From Novosphingobium sp. TH158 (GTDB taxonomy: Bacteria; Pseudomonadota; Alphaproteobacteria; Sphingomonadales; Sphingomonadaceae): 64,000 nt of DNA. This document shows, piece by piece, positions 43,110 to 52,415 of the stretch. Location: contig NZ_PKRT01000002.1 in assembly GCF_002855555.1 (NCBI RefSeq), forward strand, positions 62,001 through 126,000, given 5' to 3'. Numbering within the stretch: the stretch's first letter is position 1; each line of letters begins with the position of its first letter. The notes under the pieces are model-generated. The model made no database searches. It was not told the origin of the DNA and saw only the letters and a list, made by a program, of their open reading frames with translations. The position numbers and the translations under genes were made by a program.

Positions 43110-44410
43110 AGGATTTCGCCCGGTCGGAAAGTCCGGCGGTTCAGGCCCAGCTAAATCGGCTGGGCGCCCTCTCCGTCCCCGAAGGCCGCCTTGGCCTCGA
43201 TACGATCCGGGCCCTGCTGGCGCGGCTGGGCGATCCGCACAAGCGCCTTCCGCCCGTGTTCCACGTCGCGGGAACCAACGGCAAGGGATCGACCTCAGCC
43301 TTCCTGCGCGCCATTCTTGAGGCGCAGGGCTATGCCGTCCACGCCACGATCAGCCCCCACCTTGTCCTCTACAACGAACGGATCCGCATCGCCGGGAACC
43401 TCATATCCGACGCGCGGCTGGCAGAACTGCTGGAGCAGGTTCTTGATCTGGGCGAGGACCTGCAGCCCAGCTTCTTCGAAGTCACCATCGCTGCGGCTTT
43501 CACCGAATTTGCCCGTGTGCCCGCCGATGCCTGCGTGGTGGAAGTCGGGCTTGGCGGTCGGTTCGATGCAACCAACGTGATCGAACATCCGGCAGTCTGC
43601 GGCATCGCCGCGCTGGGGCTGGACCACGAGCGCTTCCTGCTGGTGCCCGAGGATGGGGTTCCTACCGATCCCCTTGCGCGGATCGGCTTCGAAAAAGCGG
43701 GGATCGCCAAGTCCGGCGTACCGCTGGTGACGCAGGCCTACCCGGACCACGTTGCCCGCGCCGTCATGGCACAGGCGCGCAAGGCGGGGGCAATCGCGGT
43801 CCTGCGGGACCGGGACTGGTCGGCCCGGCCGCTGCCCGATACCCTGCTGTACCGCGACGGGACCGGTCGGGATGGCATTGACGAGCTGCACCTGCCGTTG
43901 CCCCTGCTCGCCGGCGAGCATCAGGCGGACAATGCAGCTCTTGCGGTCGCAATGTTGCGCCACCAGTCAGCGCTGCCGGTTTCATCGCAGGCGATGGGTT
44001 CTGGCATCCGCGCTGCCCGCTGGCCCGCACGGCTGCAACGCCTGAACGGGGGACCGCTGACCGGCGATCGCGAGGTCTGGCTTGATGGCGGGCACAACCC
44101 ATCGGCCGGGGCTGCGCTGGGTACGCATTTCAAAGGACGCCGCCTGCACCTCATCATGGGTATGCTGGCCAACAAGGATCCGGGCTCGCTCACCGGGCCG
44201 CTGGCTGCCAGCATTGCCTCAATCGCCGCCGTCCCCGTGCCGGGGCACGAATGGCACCCGGCCAAGGCCTTCGGCCCGCAGGCACGCGCGTTTGACGATG
44301 TACCCGCCGCCCTTGCCGCCGTGCCGGACGATGGCCTCCCGGTGCTTATCGCCGGGTCGCTTTACCTCGCCGGCGAGGTACTGCGCCTCAACGGGGAGCT
44401 GCCGGACTGA
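43106..44410 (+). CDS. folC: Folylpolyglutamate synthase / dihydrofolate synthase
   Basis: A 434-residue Mur-ligase-type enzyme adding glutamate to folates. The ATP loop is [14 protein letters not shown], followed by [27 protein letters not shown] and, later, [18 protein letters not shown] 43106 overlaps the accD stop. It is the last gene of the trpB operon. Its 3' end overlaps the convergent ampG-like gene by 23 bases. Confidence 0.95.
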   Translation: MKDFARSESPAVQAQLNRLGALSVPEGRLGLDTIRALLARLGDPHKRLPPVFHVAGTNGKGSTSAFLRAILEAQGYAVHATISPHLVLYNERIRIAGNLISDARLAELLEQVLDLGEDLQPSFFEVTIAAAFTEFARVPADACVVEVGLGGRFDATNVIEHPAVCGIAALGLDHERFLLVPEDGVPTDPLARIGFEKAGIAKSGVPLVTQAYPDHVARAVMAQARKAGAIAVLRDRDWSARPLPDTLLYRDGTGRDGIDELHLPLPLLAGEHQADNAALAVAMLRHQSALPVSSQAMGSGIRAARWPARLQRLNGGPLTGDREVWLDGGHNPSAGAALGTHFKGRRLHLIMGMLANKDPGSLTGPLAASIASIAAVPVPGHEWHPAKAFGPQARAFDDVPAALAAVPDDGLPVLIAGSLYLAGEVLRLNGELPD

Positions 44411-45956
44411 CCTTTGCCTTGCCGAGCCAGGCGACCACCCCGCCAAGCAGCAACACGGCAAGGAACATCAGCGCGGTCGAATTGGCCCACTTCAGCGGCT
44501 GCGACAGCAAGACCCCGACCAGCCCGACCGTCACCAGCAGGAACCCGAAGGCCCGAACAGCACCGATGGGTTGCTTGAGCGTCCGCTCATCTACGCCCTC
44601 GGTCTGGCGGATGCCCTGGACGACGTAGCCCTTGCTCCACAGTACCCAGAGCAGCAGCATTCCGGGGATCGCGGCGACCACCGTGAAGCCCCAGAAACCC
44701 ACCCAGCCCACCTTTTCGGCAACGATCCCCGCAGGCCCGGCCATGAAGGTGCGACCGACGCCCGCGAAGGAGGAAAGGAGCGCGAACTGCGTGGCGGTAT
44801 AGGCGATCGACGACAGGCCGGAGAGGTAGGTGGTGAACACGGTAAGGCCGATGCCGCTCGTAAGGTTTTCGGTGCCGATCGCGGCGACCAGCATCCAGTA
44901 ATTGTTGCCGGTGGCCGCCAGGGCCATGAACATCACGTTCGACAGCATCATCATCAGGCCGGACACCAGCAGCGCGCGTCCCATGCCGAGCCACAGGATG
45001 AACGGCGCGCCCAGTGCCGAGCCGACGATCAGGGCAGCAAAACCCCAGAGCTTGTTGGCCGAAATGTAATCGAGGTCGGCAAAGCCCAGGTCCACGATCA
45101 TGGGGCTGAGCATCGCCTGTCCCATGGCATCGCCCACCTTGTAGACGAGGACGAAGGCGAGGATCAGGAAGGCGCCGTGGCGGCCGAGGAATTCGCGGAA
45201 GGGGTTGATGACGGCTTCGGTCAGGAACTGGCCCGCCTTCATCCCGCTGACGTGCGAATAGCGATCGATGAAGCGCCCCGGCCCGATCCACAGCGCGCCA
45301 AGGATGGCGGGCACGATGCAGAAGGCAGTGAGGCCATAGGCGGTTGCCCAGCCCAGCCCCAGCCCTTCGGCAGAGGCGAAATAGATCGTCCCGGCACCCG
45401 CGATCAGGTTGCCGGTACGATAGCCGAACTGGTTGGTCGCCGTGCCGTGGGCGAACTCTTCCTCGTCGAGGATTTCGATGCGGTAGGCATCGATCACGAT
45501 ATCCTGCGTTGCCGAGAGGAAGGCGGTGATCAGCGCCCAGACCGCGAACAGGCCCATGTTTCCGGGCTGCGGATTGCTCGCGCCCAGTTGCCAGACCGAG
45601 ACGAACAGCAGGCCCTGGATCAGGAACAGCCAGCCGCGGCGCTGGCCGAAGGTGCGCGTCAGGAATGGCAGCGGCAGCTTGTCGACCAGAGGGGCCCAGA
45701 GGAACTTGATGGTATAGGGAATGCCCAGCGCCACGGCGAAACCGATGGTGGCCGTGTCTATCCCCACCTTGGCGAGCCAGAAGGTCATCGTCGCGATCAG
45801 CAGGGTCAGCGGGAAGCCGCTCGAAATGCCGAGCAGGAAGGCCACCAGCGGCGCCTTGCGGATATAGGGGCGGAAGGTCTTGCTGGTTGTCGCGATCAGG
45901 ACAAGCGCCACCAGCACGCCTGCGAAAATCAGGAAACGGATGAGATCAACCGACAT
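44388..45956 (-). CDS. AmpG-family muropeptide permease (MFS)
   Basis: A 522-residue polytopic transporter with about 14 membrane segments. The AmpG signature is present: SATQDIVIDAYRIEIL and ATNQFGYRTGNLIAGAG, with APLVDKLPLPFLTRTFGQRR after the second helices. AmpG imports GlcNAc-anhydroMurNAc muropeptides for cell-wall recycling and beta-lactamase induction; substrate here is inferred from the family. GGGAGAAGGG precedes the ATG. It is divergent from rluB. Confidence 0.88.
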   Translation of the reverse strand: MSVDLIRFLIFAGVLVALVLIATTSKTFRPYIRKAPLVAFLLGISSGFPLTLLIATMTFWLAKVGIDTATIGFAVALGIPYTIKFLWAPLVDKLPLPFLTRTFGQRRGWLFLIQGLLFVSVWQLGASNPQPGNMGLFAVWALITAFLSATQDIVIDAYRIEILDEEEFAHGTATNQFGYRTGNLIAGAGTIYFASAEGLGLGWATAYGLTAFCIVPAILGALWIGPGRFIDRYSHVSGMKAGQFLTEAVINPFREFLGRHGAFLILAFVLVYKVGDAMGQAMLSPMIVDLGFADLDYISANKLWGFAALIVGSALGAPFILWLGMGRALLVSGLMMMLSNVMFMALAATGNNYWMLVAAIGTENLTSGIGLTVFTTYLSGLSSIAYTATQFALLSSFAGVGRTFMAGPAGIVAEKVGWVGFWGFTVVAAIPGMLLLWVLWSKGYVVQGIRQTEGVDERTLKQPIGAVRAFGFLLVTVGLVGVLLSQPLKWANSTALMFLAVLLLGGVVAWLGKAKVSPAAPR

Positions 45957-46021
45957 GCGAACCCTTCTCCCTGTGGTCGCGCGGCACGCTAGCCATATTT
46001 GCGGCGATGCCCAGCCCCTCT

Positions 46022-46050
46022 TTGACGGTTTTGCCCCATCCCGCTAAGGG
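46022..46050 (+). promoter_or_regulatory. Predicted leaderless promoter of rluB-rsmD
   Basis: TTGACG (46022-46027), 17 bases, TAAGGG (46045-46050), 6 bases, ATG 46057. No ribosome site fits. Confidence 0.55.
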
Positions 46051-46056
46051 CTGGCC

Positions 46057-47010
46057 ATGGAAAATTCCCCACCCGAAAAAGGCGAACGCATCGCCAAGCT
46101 GCTCGCCCGCGCCGGTGTCGCCTCGCGCCGGGAGGTGGAGCGGATGATTGCCGAAGGCCGGGTGAAGATCGGCGACGAGGTTGTTACCACGCCCGCCACG
46201 CTGCTCACCACGCTGCACGGCCTGACCGTGGACGGCAAAGAGGTGAAGGCGCCCGATGCTGCGCGGCTGTTCGTGTTCCACAAGCCGGCAGGGTTGCTGA
46301 CCGCAGAGCGTGATCCGCAGGGTCGCCCGACGATCTATGCCGCCCTGCGCAACGCTCTGCCAAAGGATGCGCCCCGCCTGATGCCGATCGGGCGGCTCGA
46401 CCTCAATACCGAGGGCCTGCTGCTGCTGACCAATGATGGCGAGCTGAAGCGGGCGATGGAACTGCCGGCCAGCGGCATCCCCCGCACCTATCGCGCCCGC
46501 ACATACGGTTCGGTGACGCAGGAGCAGCTGGAAGGCCTGATGGAGGGAATGGAAGTGGACGGCGTCCACTATGGCCGGATCGATGCCAACATGGAGCGCC
46601 GCACGGGCCGCAACCAGTGGATCGAACTGACCCTTACCGAAGGCAAGAACCGCGAAGTCCGCCGCGTGCTGGAAGCGCTGGGGCTGGAAGTCAGCCGCTT
46701 GCTGCGCACCCGCTATGGTCCGTTCGAACTGGGAGAGCTGCCGCGCGGACAGGCCTATGAAGTGCGCCCGCAGGATGTCGAGCGTTTCGCCGCCACCTTG
46801 CCAAAGCTGCCCAAGCAGCCGCCCCACCCCACCGGCGCGAAGCCTGCGCCCAAGCGCTCCGGTCCTCCGGGAGCCGCCCGCCGACCGCGCAAGCCTGATC
46901 CCTCGCGCCCGGTCGATCGCGATGCGCCCCGCTCTCCGCAGCGTCGCCCCGGTGCCGGAAAGCCGCGCCCAGGCGGCGGCAGCGGGAGCAGTAGGGGACC
47001 GCGCCGATGA
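46057..47010 (+). CDS. rluB: 23S rRNA pseudouridine synthase, RluB type
   Basis: A 317-residue synthase. The N-terminal S4 RNA-binding domain is RIAKLLARAGVASRREVERM, then FVFHKPAGLLTAERD. The catalytic loop is GRLDLNTEGLLLLTNDG and the C-terminal motif is EGKNREVRRVLEALG. After about residue 250 the protein is a Pro/Arg/Lys-rich tail (GPPGAARRPRKPDPSRPV), probably disordered and RNA-binding. RluB (position 2605) is preferred over RsuA from the tail. ATGA overlap with rsmD. Confidence 0.9.
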   Translation: MENSPPEKGERIAKLLARAGVASRREVERMIAEGRVKIGDEVVTTPATLLTTLHGLTVDGKEVKAPDAARLFVFHKPAGLLTAERDPQGRPTIYAALRNALPKDAPRLMPIGRLDLNTEGLLLLTNDGELKRAMELPASGIPRTYRARTYGSVTQEQLEGLMEGMEVDGVHYGRIDANMERRTGRNQWIELTLTEGKNREVRRVLEALGLEVSRLLRTRYGPFELGELPRGQAYEVRPQDVERFAATLPKLPKQPPHPTGAKPAPKRSGPPGAARRPRKPDPSRPVDRDAPRSPQRRPGAGKPRPGGGSGSSRGPRR

Positions 47011-47561
47011 GCCTGCGCATCGTTGCCGGACAATGGCGCGGTCGCAAGCTCGCCGCGCCTGCCGGCGATACCACCCGCCCCACCGCCGATCGCACGCGCG
47101 AGACGCTGTTCTCGATGCTGGTCAGCCGCATCGGCGATTTTGAAGGACTGGCCGTGGCGGACCTTTTCGCAGGTTCAGGAGCCCTGGGGCTGGAAGCCCT
47201 GTCGCGCGGGGCGGCAAGCTGCCTGTTCGTGGAGCAGTATCCTGCCGCAGTGCGCGCGATCCGCACCAATCTGGCGAACCTCAAGGCGCAGGGGCAAAGC
47301 GACGTGCGGGCCTCGTCGGTCCTCACCCTTGGACCGGCCAAGGCTCCGCTTGACCTTGTGTTCCTTGATCCGCCCTATGGCACCGGTGCGGGTGAAGTTG
47401 CGCTCGACAAGCTGCGCCGCCTCGGCTGGATCGGCCCGGGCACCTGGATCAGTCTTGAAACGGCTGCCGATGAAGTGCCGGCGCTGAAGAACTTTGCCGT
47501 TGAGGCCGATCGCAAGGTCGGCAAAGCGCGGATTACGCTGGCGCGACTGCCTGCTGCCTAG
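47007..47561 (+). CDS. rsmD: 16S rRNA (guanine966-N2)-methyltransferase
   Basis: A 184-residue methyltransferase with SLRIVAGQWRGRKLAAP, RPTADRTRETLFSML, the S-adenosylmethionine loop DLFAGSGALGLEALSRGA and the catalytic FLDPPYGTG. Coupled to rluB, so both are rRNA-modifying. Its 3' end overlaps the convergent MFS gene by 29 bases. Confidence 0.95.
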   Translation: MSLRIVAGQWRGRKLAAPAGDTTRPTADRTRETLFSMLVSRIGDFEGLAVADLFAGSGALGLEALSRGAASCLFVEQYPAAVRAIRTNLANLKAQGQSDVRASSVLTLGPAKAPLDLVFLDPPYGTGAGEVALDKLRRLGWIGPGTWISLETAADEVPALKNFAVEADRKVGKARITLARLPAA

Positions 47562-48801
47562 CGGTCAGCACGCCAACAAGCGTGACCAGCCCGGCCAGGC
47601 TGATCAGCGTGCCGACGAAGATCAGGTTGCCCGATGTCGCCATCGCCTGCGCCACGAGCGGGGTGAGCGCACCGCCCACGATGCCGCCGGCGTTGAACGC
47701 CACCGAAACGCCGCTGTAACGCACCAGCGGCGGATAGAGCGTCGGCAACCAGGCCCCCAGCGGACCATAGACATAGCCCATGACAAACAGCGCCGCAGAC
47801 AGCGTAAGGAAAACCGCGAGCAGCGATCCCGATTGCAGGCCGGGTCCGAACACAAAGCCGAGCGCCACTGTCGCAACCGCTCCGATGGCCAACGTCGAGC
47901 GGCTGCCCTTCCTGTCGGACCGCCATGCCGCGACCCCGATGCCGAGCGCAAGGAACAGGTTGGCGACCAGCTGGGTGGAGAGGAACTCGGTGCGGCTGTA
48001 ACCCAGTGCCGAGGTGCCAACGGCAAGCGCGAAGGCAGTGGCAAGATAGAAGATCGCAAAGCACGCCACGGCGCCTGCCGTTCCCGCGATAACGGCCCAG
48101 CCGTGACGCGCGAAAAGGCGGGCAAGCGGCACGGCGGGCGGTGCTTCGCGCTCCAGAGCCTCGCGGAACTGCGGGGTTTCGCCGATCTTCAGCCGCACCC
48201 ACAGCCCCAGGCCGACCAGCACCGCGCTGAGCAGGAAGGGCACTCGCCAGCCCCAAGCCTTGAACTCCGCCTCGGGCAGCCACAGGCCAAGCGCCAGGAA
48301 CAGTCCGTTCGCAGCCAGGAAGCCCAGCGGCGCGCCAAACTGCGGCGCAGCGCCAAAGCGCGCTTCCCAGCCCTTGGGCGCATTCTCCACGGCCAGCAGG
48401 GCAGCCCCACCCCATTCGCCGCCGAGGCCGAAGCCCTGGCCGAAACGCAGCAGGCAAAGCAGGGCCGGGGCGATCCACCCAGCCTGCGCATAGGTTGGCA
48501 GGAAGGCAATCAGGAGCGTCGAGCCCCCCATCAGCATCAGTGAGGCGACAAGCGTGGACTTGCGCCCCACCCTGTCACCGAAATGGCCAAAGGCTATGGC
48601 TCCCACCGGACGGGCGAAAAAGGCGATGCCGAAGGTGAGGAAGGACAGGGCAAGCTGCGCGGCGGGCGACTGTTCGGGGAAGAACAGCGGACCGAACACC
48701 AGCGCCGCAGCGGTCGCATAGATGTAGAAATCGTAGAATTCCACGGCCGTCCCGGCAAGGGCGGCGGAAAGGACGCGGGCGTTCTGGCGGACGGGTTGCA
48801 T
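47533..48801 (-). CDS. MFS metabolite:proton symporter
   Basis: A 422-residue transporter with 12 predicted membrane helices. It belongs to the MHS/ProP-like group: AALAGTAVEFYDFYIYATAA in helix 1, FGHFGDRVGRKSTL between helices 2 and 3, and GFGLGGEWGGAALLAVENAP, characteristic of dicarboxylate, shikimate or proline/betaine symporters. The substrate is unknown. A TTGACA lies 31 bases before the ATG, with GAGGCA between them. Confidence 0.88.
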   Translation of the reverse strand: MQPVRQNARVLSAALAGTAVEFYDFYIYATAAALVFGPLFFPEQSPAAQLALSFLTFGIAFFARPVGAIAFGHFGDRVGRKSTLVASLMLMGGSTLLIAFLPTYAQAGWIAPALLCLLRFGQGFGLGGEWGGAALLAVENAPKGWEARFGAAPQFGAPLGFLAANGLFLALGLWLPEAEFKAWGWRVPFLLSAVLVGLGLWVRLKIGETPQFREALEREAPPAVPLARLFARHGWAVIAGTAGAVACFAIFYLATAFALAVGTSALGYSRTEFLSTQLVANLFLALGIGVAAWRSDRKGSRSTLAIGAVATVALGFVFGPGLQSGSLLAVFLTLSAALFVMGYVYGPLGAWLPTLYPPLVRYSGVSVAFNAGGIVGGALTPLVAQAMATSGNLIFVGTLISLAGLVTLVGVLTARQQAVAPA

Positions 48802-48884
48802 GGCGCGGATGCCTCGCCGCTTGGCGCGTACCTGTCAACCGCACGAATGAGAGGACGCCAGCCAAGGCTGACGCCCTCTCCCCC

Positions 48885-48919
48885 GAAAAGAAGGGGCGGG
48901 ACCACAAGATCCCGCCCCT
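48885..48919 (-). terminator. Terminator of the Pro-rich protein gene
   Basis: A perfect 10-bp stem (48919-48910 with 48901-48892), 8-base loop, then TCTTTTC on the minus strand. A second imperfect inverted repeat (48850-48879) lies just beyond. Confidence 0.7.
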
Positions 48920-49053
48920 CCCTTGCGACCCTTCAGGGCTCGGGCCATCCGCGGATGGCAATTGGCCCAATAAAGCCGCGCGGATGAATTGTAAGAGAAC
49001 AGCTTGTTGAAAGTTGTAAATCTGTTCACCCGTAACCTCACCACGAGGCCCTG

Positions 49054-49443
49054 CTATTTTCCGCCCGGATTGCGGCAATTATCCTGCAAATTGCGGGTGC
49101 AGACCGGGTAGACCTTGTTGAAGGCCTCGGGCGGAGGCGCCGTAAGTGCACCGACATAGGGGCCGCCGCGATAGTTCGGGTCGGCCGGCATGGCCGGGGG
49201 AACCGGCGAATTGGCCGTTGCCGGATTGGGCGGGGTCGCACTCGGCACACCGGGGCCGGTCGGGTTGGCCTGGATCACCGGCGGAGCGGCAGGTGGCGCA
49301 GGCGGCTCAACCGGCTGGACCGGGGGCAATGGCGGAACGGCGGGCGGTTCGGGGTCGGGCTGCGCCGCATTCAGCGGCAGCGATTCAAGGCACAGTGCAG
49401 CCGCCACCGCGGCGCTTGTCGAGGCAAGGGCAAGCCTGGTCAT
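49054..49443 (-). CDS. Proline-rich secreted protein, unknown
   Basis: A 129-residue protein. A signal sequence (MTRLALASTSAAVAAALCLE) is followed by a long Pro/Ala/Glu tract (EPPAVPPLPPVQPVEPPAPP) typical of a cell-wall-spanning linker. The C-terminal 45 residues are compact (PNYRGGPYVGALTAPPPEAF) with two Cys in YPVCTRNLQDNCRNPGG. AAAGGAG precedes the ATG. No family is recognised. Confidence 0.75.
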   Translation of the reverse strand: MTRLALASTSAAVAAALCLESLPLNAAQPDPEPPAVPPLPPVQPVEPPAPPAAPPVIQANPTGPGVPSATPPNPATANSPVPPAMPADPNYRGGPYVGALTAPPPEAFNKVYPVCTRNLQDNCRNPGGK

Positions 49444-49557
49444 GGATAGCTCCTTTCGGATGCACCCAAACCCTCTTGATCCGCCCACCTTATTTCCCGC
49501 CAAGGATGAGTCCGCGATGAACAGGGCAGCATGCCGGCGCGACTTGTCGTGCCAGGC

Positions 49558-49586
49558 TTGCGCCTGATCTTCATGTTCCCTAGTTG
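49558..49586 (+). promoter_or_regulatory. Predicted leaderless promoter of the UvrD-type helicase gene
   Basis: TTGCGC (49558-49563), 17 bases, TAGTTG (49581-49586), 6 bases, ATG 49593. It has the same geometry as rluB and amn. Confidence 0.45.
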
Positions 49587-49592
49587 TTCGCC

Positions 49593-51890
49593 ATGAATCC
49601 CCCCGCTCCCCCCGCTTCGACCGACGAATCCTGGCTCAATGGACTGAACGATCCCCAGCGCGAGGCGGTCCTGACAACGGAGGGGCCGGTGCTGATGCTC
49701 GCCGGCGCGGGTACGGGGAAGACGGCGGCGCTTACCGCGCGCCTCGCCCACCTCATCCGCAGCCGCCGCGCCTGGCCGAGCGAAATCCTTTGCGTCACAT
49801 TCACCAACAAGGCAGCCCGCGAAATGCGCGAGCGGGTGGGCGAGCTGATCGGGCCGGCGGTGGAAGGGATGCCGTGGCTCGGCACGTTCCACGCAATTGC
49901 CGCCAAGATGCTGCGCCGCCATGCCGAGCTGGCCGGGCTGCAATCCAATTACACCATCATCGACACCGACGATCAGCTGCGCCTGCTGAAGCAGCTGATC
50001 CAGGCCGAGGGACTGGATGAAAAGCGCTGGCCCGCACGCCAGCTGGCCGCCTGCATCGATCGCTGGAAGAACCGCGGCCTCAACCCCGACGATCTCGATG
50101 CCGGGGAAAACGAGAGCTATGCCAACGGCAAGGGACAGCACTTCTACCGGCTTTACCAGGATCGGCTGAAAGCGCTGAACGCCTGCGATTTCGGCGACCT
50201 GCTGCTGCACATGCTCAACATCTTGCGCACCCACCGCGAGGTGCTGGAGCAATACCGCCAGCGCTTCAAATACGTGATGGTGGACGAATACCAGGACACC
50301 AACCAGGTCCAGTACCTGTGGCTGCGGCTGCTGGCGCAAGAGCGCAAGAACATATGCGTCGTGGGTGACGACGACCAGTCGATCTATTCATGGCGCGGCG
50401 CAGAAGTTGCGAAAATCCTGAAGTTCGAAAAGGATTTTCCCGGCGCGAAGGTCATCCGGCTTGAGCAGAATTACCGCTCAACCCCGGAAATCCTTGCCGC
50501 CGCATCGGGCCTGATCGATGCCAACAGCCAGCGGCTGGGCAAGACCCTGTGGACCGAGCGTCATGCCGGCGACAAGGTTCGGGTGATCGGCGTCTGGGAC
50601 GGCCCGGAAGAGGCGCGGCGCGTTGGCGAAGAGATCGAGCGCATGGAGCGCGAGGGGGCCAGCCTCAACCAGGTGGCGATCCTCGTGCGGGCGCAGTTCC
50701 AGACCCGCGAGTTCGAAGACCGGTTCATAACCATCGGCCTCAACTACAAGATTATCGGCGGTTTCCGCTTTTACGAGCGCGCCGAAGTGCGCGATGCGAT
50801 GGCATACCTGCGGCTCATCGCCCAGCCATCCGACGACCTCGCGTTCGAACGAATTTACAATACGCCCAAGCGGGGACTGGGTGACAAGGCGCTGGAAAAG
50901 CTGCATCGGCACGCCCGTGCCCGCGGCGTTCCCTTGTCCCTTGCCGCCATCGAGATCGTGGATACGGACGAGTTGCCGACGCGGGCGCGCAACACCGTTC
51001 TGGCCCTGATGCGCGATTTCGCCCGCTGGCGCGACCTGTCGAAAACCGCGACGCCGGCAGAACTGGTCCGCACCCTGCTCGACGAAAGCGGCTATACCGC
51101 GATGCTTCAGGCAGAGCGCAGCGCCGAGGCGGCGGGGCGGCTGGAAAACCTCTCCGAATTGGCCCGCGCCATGGAGGAATACGAAACGCTGGGCGATTTC
51201 CTCGAACACGTCAGCCTCGTCATGGACAATGACGCCGCCGACGATGCCGAGAAGGTGACGATCATGACCATTCACGCCGCCAAGGGCCTGGAATTCGACC
51301 AGGTGTTCCTGCCTGGCTGGGAAGAAGGCGTGTTTCCCAGCCAGCGGGCAATGGACGAAGGCGGGCTTGCCAGCCTGGAGGAGGAACGTCGCCTCGCCTA
51401 TGTGGCGATTACCCGGGCCCGCAAGCGCTGCACCATCCTGCACGCGGCAAACCGGCGCATCTACGGGCAGTGGACCAGTTCGATCCCCAGCCGGTTCATC
51501 GGTGAGATTCCGCCGGCCCATGTCGATGTGGAGACTACGCTGACCGGCGGGGCTAGCCTGTGGAAGGCGCAATGGTCGGAACGCGAGGATCCCTTCGCCC
51601 ACCTCGCCCGTTCGCAGCCTGCGCGCAGCACCACGCGCGGGCCCGGCTGGCAGCGCGCCGCCAGCCGCGATTTCGATCCCGCTCCCCGCCGCCTGCCCGA
51701 GGCAACGCGATCCGCCGCCAGCTTCGCCGCCAAGCCCCGCACCGACGTGGCCGTGGGCGCGCGCGTGTTCCACGAGAAGTTCGGCTACGGCCGCGTCACC
51801 GCGCAGGAGGGCAACAAGCTGGAGATCGATTTCGAAACCGCCGGACCAAAGCGGGTGATCGACAGCTTCGTCAAACTGGCCGAGGGCTGA
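49593..51890 (+). CDS. uvrD: UvrD/PcrA-type superfamily 1 DNA helicase
   Basis: A 765-residue 3'-5' helicase for repair and replication-fork maintenance. Motifs in order: Q motif LNDPQREAVL, Walker A AGAGTGKTAAL, Ia FTNKAAREMRERV, II VDEYQDTN, III VGDDDQSIYSWRGA, IV LEQNYRSTPEIL, V TIHAAKGLEFDQVFL and VI VAITRARKR. The C-terminus ends in a Tudor-like RNA-polymerase-binding module (VFHEKFGYGRVTAQEGNKLE). ATG 49593 is preferred to TTG 49584 because it fits the promoter spacing. Confidence 0.93.
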   Translation: MNPPAPPASTDESWLNGLNDPQREAVLTTEGPVLMLAGAGTGKTAALTARLAHLIRSRRAWPSEILCVTFTNKAAREMRERVGELIGPAVEGMPWLGTFHAIAAKMLRRHAELAGLQSNYTIIDTDDQLRLLKQLIQAEGLDEKRWPARQLAACIDRWKNRGLNPDDLDAGENESYANGKGQHFYRLYQDRLKALNACDFGDLLLHMLNILRTHREVLEQYRQRFKYVMVDEYQDTNQVQYLWLRLLAQERKNICVVGDDDQSIYSWRGAEVAKILKFEKDFPGAKVIRLEQNYRSTPEILAAASGLIDANSQRLGKTLWTERHAGDKVRVIGVWDGPEEARRVGEEIERMEREGASLNQVAILVRAQFQTREFEDRFITIGLNYKIIGGFRFYERAEVRDAMAYLRLIAQPSDDLAFERIYNTPKRGLGDKALEKLHRHARARGVPLSLAAIEIVDTDELPTRARNTVLALMRDFARWRDLSKTATPAELVRTLLDESGYTAMLQAERSAEAAGRLENLSELARAMEEYETLGDFLEHVSLVMDNDAADDAEKVTIMTIHAAKGLEFDQVFLPGWEEGVFPSQRAMDEGGLASLEEERRLAYVAITRARKRCTILHAANRRIYGQWTSSIPSRFIGEIPPAHVDVETTLTGGASLWKAQWSEREDPFAHLARSQPARSTTRGPGWQRAASRDFDPAPRRLPEATRSAASFAAKPRTDVAVGARVFHEKFGYGRVTAQEGNKLEIDFETAGPKRVIDSFVKLAEG

Positions 51891-51893
51891 GCG

Positions 51894-52394
51894 GTGGACG
51901 CAGCCAGCCGCGACCGGGCGCAGCGCCGCCGGGCGATGCTGGCCCTGCGGCAGCAACGCAAAGCCGAATCGGCAGAGGCGCGCCGCTTGGGGGCCTTGCT
52001 ATGCGATCAGGGCATTCGCTGGGTGCGCGTGCCACCGCCGCAAGTGCGCGCGTTGCTTGGCACCAAGCTGGCAGCTCCGGCAATCGATGAGCGGTTCGAC
52101 TGGCAGCGGATTCCGGGTGCGACGATCCGGCACTGGCAGTCTTCGGATGAGGCACGGCAACTGGTCGCGGCAGCCCTGGAACACTTCGCTGCGCCCGATG
52201 AGCGCATCACGATGGTCTTCCACACCCACGAATCCGGGCTGCGCCTCAAGGCCATGGATCTTGCCGCAAACCTTGCGTCCATCCTTCCGGCCTTGCGTGA
52301 GTTCTGGCTGGCTGGCGAGGACCAGCCCTGGCTGATCGACTATAACGCCGCAGACCGTGAACTGTGCTTTTGCGCGGCCATGCCGGGCTGCTGA
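51894..52394 (+). CDS. Unrecognised protein downstream of uvrD
   Basis: A 166-residue soluble protein starting at GTG 51894 (MDAASRDRAQRRRAMLALRQ), 3 bases after the uvrD stop, so it is probably translationally coupled. The N-terminal 30 residues form a basic helix. The rest has alternating charge with WVRVPPPQVRALLGTKLAAP, ERITMVFHTHESGLRLKAMD and a C-terminal Cys pair (LCFCAAMPGC). No domain is recognised. Its linkage suggests a DNA-repair context (inference). Confidence 0.7.
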   Translation: MDAASRDRAQRRRAMLALRQQRKAESAEARRLGALLCDQGIRWVRVPPPQVRALLGTKLAAPAIDERFDWQRIPGATIRHWQSSDEARQLVAAALEHFAAPDERITMVFHTHESGLRLKAMDLAANLASILPALREFWLAGEDQPWLIDYNAADRELCFCAAMPGC

Positions 52395-52415
52395 AGGCAG
52401 CCTGAAAGACCCTGC

